In this document: piece by piece, positions 55,703-64,000 of the stretch
How positions within the stretch are numbered: the first letter of the stretch is position 1
Layout: each line of letters starts with the position of its first letter
Assembly: GCF_013385985.1 (NCBI RefSeq)
Contig: NZ_JACAOY010000006.1
Span: 774,198-838,197 of the forward strand
Direction: 5' to 3'
Origin: Pseudomonas sp. B6002
GTDB taxonomy: Bacteria; Pseudomonadota; Gammaproteobacteria; Pseudomonadales; Pseudomonadaceae
Length of the DNA: 64,000 nt
Notes under the pieces: generated by a model
What the model was told of the DNA's origin: nothing
The model's database searches: none
The model's input: only the letters and a program-made list of their open reading frames with translations
Made by a program: the position numbers and the translations under genes

Positions 55703-56397
55703 GGTAGATGGGGGTTTTGCCTGTTGAAATCTGACGGGCACTGCCTCTGATGACGCAATGCGATATTACGCATAATGTATATTATGTTAAATAATGTGTT
55801 ATGTCAGATATGTCCATGAGCTACGTAAGTCACTGATTCGACGAATTCATGTTTGATGTCTACTCTCTCAACGGGCCATGTCCATAGTGTTCATGCTGCG
55901 ACGCATCTACGCGCGATTGAGGCTTGCTACTTGAGCCGATTCTGGCTTTTCTGAAGTGGCCGCCAAGCCGGTAATCTGATCGCCCGAATTGGAGTAGTTC
56001 CAATTGCGCTTTTTCCTCAGATCGATGCACATACCCGTGACGAGTACCTACGGTTGCTTGAGTAATACCCGTCCTGGTGTGTCCCCGTTACATTCTGCGA
56101 GTCCGTCATAACTCAATTGCTTTCGCCGTGACGATATCAGTTGATCAAGAACACGCGTCACCCGCCTCCTCTTTGCCAGCCTACATGTTCAAGGGGCTGG
56201 CTCAGGTATCGATTGGGCTGCGCTTCATCTGAACTCTAACATCATGCAAGATTCATCAATTGCGCCCCCCTAACCAGTAACCGGAATCAATTGGTCTAGG
56301 GTGGATTGGACGGCGGATAGGAATGTGAAAAAGGTAGATATATTGATTTTTCTTTGTAATATTTATGTTTATCAATATTTTCGAGTCATATGGTGCT
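55703..56397. other. Low-GC intergenic region at the edge of the putative island
   Basis: Nearly 700 bases without a convincing gene. Base composition drops here relative to the left side. At 55771-55786 CATAAT and ATTATG flank GTAT, and a similar ATAATGTGTTATG follows, suggesting a tandem operator. At 56340-56378 ATATTGAT and ATCAATAT form a spaced dyad just before the citrate-synthase-like gene. No tRNA or integrase marks the boundary. Confidence 0.5.
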
Positions 56398-57582
56398 ATG
56401 CCGGAATATCTCTCTACTAAAGAAACCGCAGCTCGACTTGGGATTTCTCGCCAGACGCTCTACGCCTATGTCAGCCGCGGCATGCTTCAATCCCTGCCAA
56501 GCGATATCCCTCGTGAAAGCCGTTATTTGGAAAGCGAGGTCGAACACCTCGCGCTTAAACGGCGTCGCGGAAGAAAATCAAAGGATGTGGCGAAGGCGAC
56601 GCTCGATTGGGGCTTTCCGGTGCTTGAGTCATCGATTTCACTGATTCAAGATCAGCACTTGTATTATCGCGGGCTGGATGCGATTGCACTCGCGCAAACA
56701 ATGACCCTTGAAGACGTTTCTGCCCATTTATGGCAAATGTCAAAGGCAACTGCCTTTAAGAATAATCATCCGGTTGAATCTACTGGTCAGGTAGCGCTTT
56801 CGAAACTGCCCCCCGAGAGATTCGAACAAAGTATTCTGCGCGACTTCACCCTCATTAGTGAGGATATTGGGACCGCTGCATGGCAACGTTCCCCTGAACA
56901 AATTGCTGGGGGCTGCGGAACACTCGTTCGATTATTGGCCGCTTGCTTGCTGAACTCTCAGCCGAGCGCGGAACCGATTCACATGCAATGTGCGAAGAAG
57001 TGGAATCTCGATGCTGAGGGAGCAGATTTAATCCGAATGGCACTCGTGCTCTGCGCAGACCATGAATTAAACACCTCGTCTTTCGTCGCTCGCTGCGTGG
57101 CATCCACGGGAGCAAGCCTACGTGCAGCTGTGATTGCCGGCCTTGCTGCGCTAACCGGCACTCGCCACGGTGGCACTACAGCACGTGGCGAAGCGCTTTG
57201 GGAGGAGCTGGGCGAAAGTCAGCCCATAGCTAAATTGCACGCGCGTCTTGCTCGAGGCGAAGACCTCCCTGGTTTCGGACACCATGTTTATCCGTCCGGA
57301 GATCCTCGCGCAGTTGCATTGCTCAGCCGTGTTTTGCCTCACCATCAGAAGTGGCAAGCTTTTATAGATGAAGGCGCCAAATTGGTAGGTGCTCGTCCTT
57401 CGGTAGATCTCGCGCTGGTTGCGCTAAGGCGACATCTAAATTTACCCGTTGGTGCCGCATTCGGTCTGTTCGCGCTAGGTCGTTCGGCTGGCTGGATCGC
57501 CCATGCTATTGAGCAGCGCACGATGAAGGATCTTATACGGCCTCGAGCCGCATATGTCGGCCCTACTCCCATACCTTCATAG
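56398..57582 (+). CDS. HTH-citrate synthase-like fusion protein
   Basis: A 394-residue protein. Residues 1-50 form a MerR/excisionase-type HTH (MPEYLSTKETAARLGISRQT, then LYAYVSRGMLQS). The rest is citrate-synthase-like with His in LCADHELN, His in GTRHGGT, His in GFGHHVYPSGDPR, Asp in PSVDLALVAL and Arg in LGRSAGWIAHAIEQR, so active-site residues seem kept. Start at ATG 56398 begins directly with the HTH; a start at 56365 has no ribosome site. It may condense an acyl-CoA with a keto acid, or act as a metabolite-sensing regulator. Codon use is AT-rich. Confidence 0.8.
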   Translation: MPEYLSTKETAARLGISRQTLYAYVSRGMLQSLPSDIPRESRYLESEVEHLALKRRRGRKSKDVAKATLDWGFPVLESSISLIQDQHLYYRGLDAIALAQTMTLEDVSAHLWQMSKATAFKNNHPVESTGQVALSKLPPERFEQSILRDFTLISEDIGTAAWQRSPEQIAGGCGTLVRLLAACLLNSQPSAEPIHMQCAKKWNLDAEGADLIRMALVLCADHELNTSSFVARCVASTGASLRAAVIAGLAALTGTRHGGTTARGEALWEELGESQPIAKLHARLARGEDLPGFGHHVYPSGDPRAVALLSRVLPHHQKWQAFIDEGAKLVGARPSVDLALVALRRHLNLPVGAAFGLFALGRSAGWIAHAIEQRTMKDLIRPRAAYVGPTPIPS

Positions 57583-58246
57583 GCGGACCCGCTTCCTTTA
57601 TCCAAAGGAAGCAGACGAGCAATCGAAGACGTCAAGACCTATTGCACTGCTTTGTGTCGAAAGCCCTACGTGCCATCTTTTAGCGATATAAAGCAGTGCA
57701 AACGTTGACAGTTATAACTGACATCCGCATGAGATCAGAGCGCTCTTCCCCCCCCAAAAAAAAATATAGACTTGACGCCTTCTTATAGCGTGGCCAATCG
57801 CTCTTGCGCGCTTGGTAAATCGCCGCTTTCACTAAGCATCTACGAATACCGCCTGCACAAAACACGCTGCGTTCTGCGATTGGCGTGACTGAGCCCTTTG
57901 ATTACTGCAATCACCTAGCACTGGCAGTTGAGGCGCTCGTACTGCTCGCAAACTGTCAGGAGCCCCGTCAAGCAGACGTCGTAGTTTCATCGTACGAGTA
58001 ACCGTAAGGCGGGCAACCGAAATACCCTCCCCCTCGTTAGCTGTCTGACCTTCACGATCTTACAGAACGCCGTCCCGTTAGAGATCGCGCCCAGAAGCTG
58101 GTCGTCTTTCTGGCCCGAATCGGAGAGTCGGTGAGCTCAACAAATGTTGATTATATTAATCAATATTTACATATTATTCTGTAGGAATATTATCAGATCA
58201 ACATATATGTCGATCGTCGCTCAACGCTATTTCGAGGCTGGTCACT
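57583..58246. other. Intergenic region before the amidase gene
   Basis: About 660 bases with no gene I can defend. A run of eight C and nine A (57748-57764) falls in a 61-codon minus frame that matches nothing known. At 58147-58163 TTGATTA and TAATCAA flank TAT; around it ATGTTGAT (58144) and ATCAACAT (58197) form a wider dyad. These lie 45-100 bases before the amidase start. Confidence 0.5.
58144..58204. promoter_or_regulatory. Nested palindromes upstream of the amidase gene
   Basis: The inner 17-base palindrome (TTGATTATATTAATCAA) lies within eight-base outer arms ATGTTGAT/ATCAACAT. The string ATCAATATTT also occurs before the citrate-synthase-like gene at 56371, so both may share a regulator. 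Confidence 0.5.
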
Positions 58247-59797
58247 ATGCGTTTCTCCACTCTTTCAGTTCTTGGCGCTGTCGCCACACTGCTCTCGGGG
58301 CCTTCTATGTCATCTCCCGTTCTGCCCGCTCTCGCAAGAGAAAGCGATCCTTTGGTAACGATCTCGCAAACATTGGAGGTGCAGTCAAATGGCTCGATGA
58401 CTTGTGTCGCTATTGCCCAGCAGTCGTTGGACGCAATCCGTCGTCTCAACCCTGCCCTGAACGCATTTATCACTGTGAATCCGAACTTGCTATCTGATGC
58501 TGCAAGTCTAGATGCCCTTCGTGAGGCGGGAACGGTCTTACCGCTGCACTGCGTCACGGTTGCGGTAAAAGACAACATAGATGTCGCTGGCATGCCGACA
58601 ACCGGCGGATCCGTGCTGCTCCAGAACAATCAACCTGAACATGATGCCGACGTAATAAGCCGCCTCCGCGCCGCCGGCGCATTATTTGTCGGCAAGACCA
58701 ATCTCGACGAGCTGGCTGTCGCAGGCAGCACGATTAGTTCGGTCGGCGGGCAAACGCTGAATCCGTACGACAAGACACGGTTTGCGGCTGGCTCCAGCGG
58801 TGGTTCCGCGGTATCGGCATCGATCGGGATTTCAGTATGTTCTATCGGTACCGAGACCGTGAACTCGCTGCGTAACGCGGCAAGTTCAGCCAGTGTTGTA
58901 GGGGTTCGTACAACACCTGGTCTCGTTAGTCGAAACGGCGTTATCCCTCTGTCCTCGTCAATGGATGTCGTGGGGCCGATCTGCCGTAACGTTGAAGATT
59001 CGGCGCGAATGCTTGAACAAATGACAGGGGTCGTACAGAGCAACTCAGCAATAGCGGCGGATGAAGCGGCGCACAAACAAATTGCCCTGGAAAACTTGCA
59101 CCCTGCAGATCTAAAAGGCATGCGGCTCGGCGTGCTCAGAAATCTCTTTTCAACCGAAGCAGATGGTGCACCAACTAATAAAGTCCTCGACGCCGCGCTC
59201 GACAAATTACGCTCGGCCGGCGCCCAGATCGTTTTAATTGACGATACGGAGTTCGACTCTGCGACGTCGAATGAGCGCATGAACGTAAGTAACTATGAGT
59301 TCCGCCCTTTGTTCGATAAGTATTTGTCGTCGATCAAAGGTGTTTCCGGTGTTGAAAACACCAAGGATTACTATGATGCACACCGGTTCCCAGCGTCGAC
59401 GATGGAAAAGTTCCTAAAGAATGCGGTTAGTTGGGATGATCCTTTAGATATGCCTGAGTATCTCGCCGCACTTCGATACACCGCAACATTTAAGACGAAA
59501 CTTCTTGACCTGATAAGTACGCATCAACTTGATGCACTTGTGTACCCATCACAGAAGCGCCCTCCGATTTTGCAAACAGACAAGCCACGTCCAGAACGTA
59601 ACGGGGTATTTGCTTCTGCTATGGGGCTGCCAGCTATTGATCTACCGGCGGGCTTCACTGCACCGACTGAAAGCGCACCAGTAGGATTGCCGGTGGGTAT
59701 GGATTTGCTTGCTCGGCCGCATGATGACATGAAACTACTCAATGTCGCCTTGGCCATTGAAAAAACGCTTAATGCGCGCCGCGCTCCCTTGCTTTAG
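58247..59797 (+). CDS. Exported amidase (amidase signature family)
   Basis: A 516-residue hydrolase with an N-terminal signal peptide (FSTLSVLGAVATLLSGPSMS). The Ser-cisSer-Lys triad is readable: Lys108 in VAVKDNID, Ser184 in AGSSGGSAVS and Ser207 in GTETVNSLRN, where most family members have GTDTGGSIR, so the oxyanion loop is altered. It would hydrolyse an amide in the periplasm. Heads the plus-strand cluster; 101 bases separate it from the RraA-like gene. Confidence 0.85.
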   Translation: MRFSTLSVLGAVATLLSGPSMSSPVLPALARESDPLVTISQTLEVQSNGSMTCVAIAQQSLDAIRRLNPALNAFITVNPNLLSDAASLDALREAGTVLPLHCVTVAVKDNIDVAGMPTTGGSVLLQNNQPEHDADVISRLRAAGALFVGKTNLDELAVAGSTISSVGGQTLNPYDKTRFAAGSSGGSAVSASIGISVCSIGTETVNSLRNAASSASVVGVRTTPGLVSRNGVIPLSSSMDVVGPICRNVEDSARMLEQMTGVVQSNSAIAADEAAHKQIALENLHPADLKGMRLGVLRNLFSTEADGAPTNKVLDAALDKLRSAGAQIVLIDDTEFDSATSNERMNVSNYEFRPLFDKYLSSIKGVSGVENTKDYYDAHRFPASTMEKFLKNAVSWDDPLDMPEYLAALRYTATFKTKLLDLISTHQLDALVYPSQKRPPILQTDKPRPERNGVFASAMGLPAIDLPAGFTAPTESAPVGLPVGMDLLARPHDDMKLLNVALAIEKTLNARRAPLL

Positions 59798-59898
59798 CGC
59801 CCGTAATGTTCAGAGCAGCGTTGCGGAAAACACAACCGCCCGCATTGTTGACTGAATAAAGATCGCTGCCACTTCAACAACAATAAGGAGACTCCCGT

Positions 59899-60609
59899 AT
59901 GACTAATCAGAGTTCTAATGACGACCGCGTTGGATGGCCGCCTGGTTTCTTTATCGGTTCGCGTGAGCGAGTCCCGACGGATACTCAAATCACTGCCTAT
60001 ACCGGTAGGCCAGTCGCGACAATCGGAGATTGTCTCGGACGTAGTTTGGGAGCGATAGGTTTGAAGGCTTACCACGAGTCTTTGCGCCTGACGATGTGCG
60101 GTCCTGCGCTCACCGTGCGCGTGCGCCCCGGCGACAATTTGATGATCCATAAGGCGTTGGAACTCGCGAGAGCCGGTGACGTGCTGGTCATCGATGGTGG
60201 CGGGGATCTGTCACAGGCGGTAATTGGAGGCCTGATACGAACCACTGCGCTGGCTGCAAGATTAAGCGGGATCGTTCTGGACGGGGCATTGCGCGATGTC
60301 GCTGAATGGAGTGATGGTTGCATGCCCATTTTCGCGAAGGGACACACTCATCGCGGACCGACGAAGAGTGGCCCTGGAGAGATCAATATTCCGATCGCAT
60401 GCTCTGGTATGACGATAGCGCCAGGAGATCTGGTGATTGGGGATGCTGACGGTGTGATCTCTATTCCAGTCGACCAGTTGGATGAGTTGCTGCCACGGGT
60501 TCTTGAGCATGAGCGGCATGAAGCGGTCATTCGCGAGGCTAATGCCAGTCGCAGCTCCGATCCTGAGCGCTTCAACGCGATTCTTCGCGCTTGCGGATGC
60601 CCGGTCTGA
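59899..60609 (+). CDS. RraA-family protein, probable 4-hydroxy-2-oxoacid aldolase
   Basis: A 236-residue protein with the core GDNLMIHKALELARAGDVLVIDGGGD in part, and Arg132-Asp133 in DGALRDVAEW, the metal-ligating and catalytic pair of HMG/CHA aldolases. GPTKSGPGEINIPI and PGDLVIGDADGV are typical. Divalent-metal-dependent retro-aldol cleavage of a 4-hydroxy-2-oxo acid (or oxaloacetate decarboxylation) is expected. AAGGAG precedes the ATG. Confidence 0.83.
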   Translation: MTNQSSNDDRVGWPPGFFIGSRERVPTDTQITAYTGRPVATIGDCLGRSLGAIGLKAYHESLRLTMCGPALTVRVRPGDNLMIHKALELARAGDVLVIDGGGDLSQAVIGGLIRTTALAARLSGIVLDGALRDVAEWSDGCMPIFAKGHTHRGPTKSGPGEINIPIACSGMTIAPGDLVIGDADGVISIPVDQLDELLPRVLEHERHEAVIREANASRSSDPERFNAILRACGCPV

Positions 60610-60637
60610 GTGTTGTTTGTATCAAGGAGCCAATGAA

Positions 60638-62011
60638 ATGAAATCTATTGCATTGCACTCGCCTGACGCTTCATGTCAGGTCACGAGTACCCCAATCAGC
60701 TTTTCCGGTCAGCAGAAATCGGTACTTGAGAAAGTCCGCCGTCGCATGTTGCCTATATTGATGCTGTGTTACTTCGCTGCTTTTCTTGATCGGGTTAATG
60801 TCGGTGTTGCTGCGCTTCAGATGAATACTGACCTTGGTCTAACCAATGCTCAATTCGGACTAGGTGCGGGGCTTTTTTTTGTGGGCTACGTCATATTCGA
60901 AGTGCCGAGTAATCTTCTGCTGGTGCGTCTTGGTGCGCGCCGATGGATGCCACGAATTCTCATCAGCTGGGGGATCGTGTCGGCATGCATGGCTCTGGCT
61001 TGGGATCAAAGTAGCTTCTATGCTTTAAGAACGTTGCTTGGAATTGCAGAGGCTGGTTTTTTTCCCGGCATGCTCTTTTATTTGACACTTTGGTTTCCAC
61101 GCAACTATCGGGCAGGTGTTTATTCCTTACTCTCGGTGGCGGTTCCACTCTCGTCGGTCGTTGGCGTACCTCTATCTAGCTGGATACTGAATAACTTTCA
61201 CGGTTTTGCGGGGCTAAAGAGCTGGCAATGGATGTTCATTATTGAAGGGATGCCTGCGATTATTATGGGGGGAGTGTTCTATTACTTTCTGCCAAGCCGC
61301 CCTGAGGAGGCAACATTCCTGAGTTCGGATGAACGGACTACTCTTGTCGACCTGATGCACGCTGATCGAGGGGCGCACCAGCTTGCTAATAAGCATGAAA
61401 ATGGTCACTCTTCATTGATACGAATGTTCGGAGACAAACGAATATGGGCTATGTGCCTAATCGAGATGTGCCTGATCATCGGATCAAATAGCACAGCAAT
61501 TTGGATGCCGCAGTTTGTCAATACATCTCATGTTCAGATGTCGTTAATGCAAGTAGGATTTATCGCAGCGTTGCCACCTTTGGCTGCGTGCGCCGCAATT
61601 TTATTCAGCGGATGGAATGCTGACCGAACTGGCAGGCGTGTCGCGCATGTTGCAATCCCTTTTTTGATCGCCAGCGCAGGGTTTGCATTAACTGCATGCT
61701 CGGATTCCGATTTGGTACGACTGATCGGGCTAGTGATCGGGAGCGCCGGAATTTCAGCGAGTATTCCGAACGTTTGGTATATCCCAACAGCACTGCTTTC
61801 GGGCTCTGCAGGTGCTGCCGGGCTTGCTCTGATCAATTCGGTTGGAAGCTTCGGTGGTATTTTTGGCCCCTATGTAATTGGTGAAATACGAGACTTAACC
61901 GGTTCCTTCAATGGTTCCTTGCTGTTTCTCGCCGGCGTGGTAGCACTCGCCTCAATCACTGTAACCATACTTGGGCATCGGATGCGGTTTATATTAAATC
62001 CTCCAGCATAA
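60638..62011 (+). CDS. MFS transporter, anion:cation symporter (phthalate/glucarate permease-like)
   Basis: A 457-residue, twelve-helix permease with the ACS-family start (RRMLPILMLCYFAAFLDRVN) and GAGLFFVGYVIFEVPSNLLL, LGIAEAGFFPGMLFYLTLW. These transport organic anions such as phthalate, tartrate or glucarate. ATG 60638 follows AAGGAGC, 28 bases after the RraA-like stop; longer frames start inside that gene. Confidence 0.88.
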   Translation: MKSIALHSPDASCQVTSTPISFSGQQKSVLEKVRRRMLPILMLCYFAAFLDRVNVGVAALQMNTDLGLTNAQFGLGAGLFFVGYVIFEVPSNLLLVRLGARRWMPRILISWGIVSACMALAWDQSSFYALRTLLGIAEAGFFPGMLFYLTLWFPRNYRAGVYSLLSVAVPLSSVVGVPLSSWILNNFHGFAGLKSWQWMFIIEGMPAIIMGGVFYYFLPSRPEEATFLSSDERTTLVDLMHADRGAHQLANKHENGHSSLIRMFGDKRIWAMCLIEMCLIIGSNSTAIWMPQFVNTSHVQMSLMQVGFIAALPPLAACAAILFSGWNADRTGRRVAHVAIPFLIASAGFALTACSDSDLVRLIGLVIGSAGISASIPNVWYIPTALLSGSAGAAGLALINSVGSFGGIFGPYVIGEIRDLTGSFNGSLLFLAGVVALASITVTILGHRMRFILNPPA

Positions 62012-62080
62012 CACGACCTCAATTCACCCTATTACGACTTGGTCCCCGACGCGATATCGGGTTTCACGTAGGAAATAAAA

Positions 62081-63280
62081 ATGAATAATCAAGTAAGAAA
62101 TTGTCTACTTTCGTCGAGCAACGCTCGGATCAAAGAAGTACGAATTATATCAGTCGCCGCTGCACCTCGATCGAATTGGTCATTTTTATCCATCGACACA
62201 GATGATGGGCGAACTGGCTGGGGCGAACTTACATTGCGCTCGCATGAGCGCTTGCTCGACTTGGCACTCGAAGAATTGCGACCATCTTTAATCGGCAAAT
62301 CGCTTACACAAGTTTTTAGCGATTTCGCAGCGCGCCCATCCTTACCAAGTGGGCGAGTAGGCAATACACTGCTATCCGCGCTTGACCAGGCTGCAACTGA
62401 CTTAGTTGCGCAAGTGAAGGGGCAGCCTATTTTTGAATTACTGGGCTGTCGACGTAAGCGGCCGTTGCGCGGTTACGCGACAGTCAATCGAAGCGTTCGT
62501 GAACGCACGCCGGAAGGATTTGCTCAAGCAAGCCTGCGTGCGGTCGAGGCAGGTTTTCGAGGTGTCAAGATTATGCCATTTGACGCATTGCTTCCCGCGA
62601 CAGCTGCAACTCTTCAGGGCAAGCACGAAATCGAGCGAGCGCTTGAGCGAGTAGAGGCGGTGCGTGAGACGGTAGGCAGTGGAGTTCAGTTGATGGTCGA
62701 TTGCCACTGGCGACTTGATGAAGCTAGCGCATTAACATTTATCGAGCGTGCTGCGCAATCACACCTGCATTGGGTCGAATGCCCTGTGCCCGAAAGTGAA
62801 TTATGGGATGCCGCTATCGCACGACTACGTCAGCATGCAAATGCCTGTGGGATACTGTTAGCGGGTGCCGAGAACGGAGTCTGCGCTAGTGGGTACACTC
62901 GCTTTATCCAAAAAGGGCTCTATGATGTAGTGATGCCTGATATCAAGTATTGCGGTGGTTATGGCGAGCTGGGGCATATCGTCCGCCTAGCGCGGGAAAA
63001 TGGCGTTTCCGTGTCATTACATAATCCTAGTGGACCCGTCGCGCACATGCATTCGTTACATGCATGCTTAGCCCTAGGGCTCGACGAGCCGATCGAGCAT
63101 CAATTTTCGGAGTCGCCTCTTTTTCAATCCATAATAAACGGTGTTGGGCCGATTACTGCGAATGGCAGTTTCGAGATTGGTGAGGCTGCGGGCCTTGGAG
63201 TTTCGGTTGATACTGAGCGTGCTGCAAGTCACCCGCTTGCTTATGTTCCACTTTCGCTAGCCGATCCCAGCTTTGCGTAG
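62081..63280 (+). CDS. Enolase-superfamily enzyme (mandelate racemase/muconate lactonizing group)
   Basis: A 399-residue enzyme. The barrel carries metal ligands Asp207 (MVDCHW), Glu233 (VECPVPE) and Glu264 (AGAENG), the base His314 (LHNPSGP) paired with the Asp in PDIKYCGG, and Lys163 in GVKIMPF. The usual second Lys of a KxK motif reads Met, so chemistry on that face may differ. Acid-sugar dehydration or cycloisomerisation is likely; product could feed the RraA-like aldolase. Confidence 0.85.
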   Translation: MNNQVRNCLLSSSNARIKEVRIISVAAAPRSNWSFLSIDTDDGRTGWGELTLRSHERLLDLALEELRPSLIGKSLTQVFSDFAARPSLPSGRVGNTLLSALDQAATDLVAQVKGQPIFELLGCRRKRPLRGYATVNRSVRERTPEGFAQASLRAVEAGFRGVKIMPFDALLPATAATLQGKHEIERALERVEAVRETVGSGVQLMVDCHWRLDEASALTFIERAAQSHLHWVECPVPESELWDAAIARLRQHANACGILLAGAENGVCASGYTRFIQKGLYDVVMPDIKYCGGYGELGHIVRLARENGVSVSLHNPSGPVAHMHSLHACLALGLDEPIEHQFSESPLFQSIINGVGPITANGSFEIGEAAGLGVSVDTERAASHPLAYVPLSLADPSFA

Positions 63281-63431
63281 GGAATTACCGGAAGGCAAGA
63301 AAATCCCTTGATCATTTTTGATGTCGAAGCATTGAGTAGATTCGCATGCTAGGCTAACTACGCAGACTGCCGAACTTCGAACGGTAGTTACTTGATCCAC
63401 CTAAGCCAGGCGTTCTGTTTCAGAGAGGTAC

Positions 63432-63464
63432 GGTGCATTCTCAGCAGTGGCAAGAGGATGCACC
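63432..63464. repeat. Short inverted repeat upstream of the last gene
   Basis: GGTGCAT and ATGCACC flank 19 bases in the 273-base gap between the enolase-superfamily gene and the truncated dehydrogenase gene. Operator or leader hairpin; weak evidence. Confidence 0.3.
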
Positions 63465-63553
63465 TTGTGACGTGGTTGCAGCAGCAATCAAACGATTCCA
63501 ACAGACGTGTTTTTAAATCGCAAGCAACTGCTTTTAACTAAGCGGGAGGAAAT

Positions 63554-64000
63554 ATGACGTTAACAGTTGGCATTATCTCTGCTGGCGCTATGGGTAGCGC
63601 ATTGGGCGCTCGTTTGAATAGCAAGGGATTGAGGGTTCTAACATCTCTGGAGGGACGCAGTAGCGCCAGTCGGTCTCGCGCAAAATCGGCGGGAATGGTA
63701 GAAGCGAGCGATGACCAGATTAGGGAAGAGGCTAGTGTTATTTTTTCGATAGTTCCTCCAGCGCAAGCGATTATAGTTGCCCAGAGGTTTTGTACGAGTT
63801 TTTCCAATAGTTCAACCACGAAACTGTATGTTGATTGCAACGCAATCAGCGTCTCTAAAGCTATAGAGATCGAACAGCTGTTTTCTAACGGGGGCGTATG
63901 TTTTGCGGATGGCGGCATTATTGGTCAGCCTCCAAAAAAAGATGAGGAGGGCCCGCGGATTTATATCTCAGGCAATATATCAAGTGAAGCGTCCGACTGG
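63554..64000 (+). CDS. NAD(P)-binding dehydrogenase, 3' end beyond the window
   Basis: The first 149 codons are present. GIISAGAMGSALGARL is a Rossmann nucleotide-binding start as in 6-phosphogluconate/3-hydroxyisobutyrate dehydrogenases; VIFSIVPPAQAIIVA and FADGGIIGQPP fit the DUF1932-containing relatives. GGGAGGA stands five bases before the ATG. Likely oxidises a hydroxy acid in the same pathway. It is open at the window end, so family and length are not final. Confidence 0.75.
   Translation, partial: MTLTVGIISAGAMGSALGARLNSKGLRVLTSLEGRSSASRSRAKSAGMVEASDDQIREEASVIFSIVPPAQAIIVAQRFCTSFSNSSTTKLYVDCNAISVSKAIEIEQLFSNGGVCFADGGIIGQPPKKDEEGPRIYISGNISSEASDW

Noticed and set aside
55920-56260. Possible transposase or enzyme gene relics left of the citrate-synthase-like gene
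   Set aside because: Short frames (for example one ending KGLAQVSIGLRFI) can be read, but none extends or matches a family I recognise.
57680-57865. 61-codon minus-strand frame
   Set aside because: No ribosome site, crosses the C8-A9 run, and no family resemblance.

Overview
The window looks like chromosome of a fluorescent-group Pseudomonas. The evidence is the GC-rich codon use over most of its length, the REP-type 'gtgagcgggc' / 'gtaggagc' repeats, a complete set of arn lipid-A genes apart from arnB, a DUF2790 protein, and a layout familiar from P. fluorescens relatives. No tRNA, rRNA, CRISPR array or complete insertion sequence was seen. All assignments were made by reading translations and motifs; no database search was run.

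Layout, left to right. (1) 1-3434: 3' part of a very large toxin-like protein with a C-terminal papain-fold (C58/YopT-like) domain. (2) 3471-8824, minus strand: a two-domain KaiC-like ATPase translationally linked to a hybrid histidine kinase, then a membrane-anchored HEAT/TPR protein and a bestrophin-type channel. (3) 9051-17083: a catabolic block for branched-chain acyl-CoAs (acyl-CoA synthetase, SDR dehydrogenase, thiolase, acyl-CoA dehydrogenase, enoyl-CoA hydratase on plus; a second acyl-CoA dehydrogenase and a 3-hydroxyisobutyryl-CoA hydrolase on minus), separated by REP elements. (4) 17215-18314: HPP membrane protein and a small conserved-looking protein. (5) 18584-27904, minus: arnC-A-D-T-E-F-ugd plus a second ArnT-like glycosyltransferase, tightly overlapped, for adding 4-amino-4-deoxyarabinose to lipid A; arnB is not at its usual place. 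(6) 28376-30482: an exported protein, an orphan tyrosine recombinase preceded by a long dyad, and DUF2790.

(7) 30655-37950: a GntR-controlled operon encoding an adenylylsulfate-reductase-like flavoprotein and ferredoxin, a sulfonate/nitrate-type ABC importer, a HEAT-repeat protein and a DUF971 protein. This is my best candidate for an undescribed system: import of a small, probably sulfur-containing, substrate coupled to an AprBA-like redox enzyme. A LysR regulator converges on it. (8) 39190-43927: chemoreceptor, EAL phosphodiesterase and Bcr/CflA efflux pump. (9) 44033-54413: an iron-siderophore locus with ABC importer, TonB receptor with signalling domain, FecR, FecI-type sigma factor, MFS transporter and a second, paralogous TonB receptor. 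A conserved 29-base element at the same distance before both receptors looks like the sigma factor's promoter, and a Fur-box-like palindrome precedes the sigma gene. (10) 54487-55702: divergent HxlR regulator and SDR oxidoreductase.

(11) 55703-64000: visibly lower GC, different codon choice and long intergenic gaps suggest acquired DNA. It carries a HTH-citrate synthase fusion, an exported amidase, an RraA-family aldolase-like protein, an MFS permease, an enolase-superfamily dehydratase/cycloisomerase and a truncated NAD(P)-binding dehydrogenase: probably uptake and breakdown of an unknown hydroxy-acid or amide.
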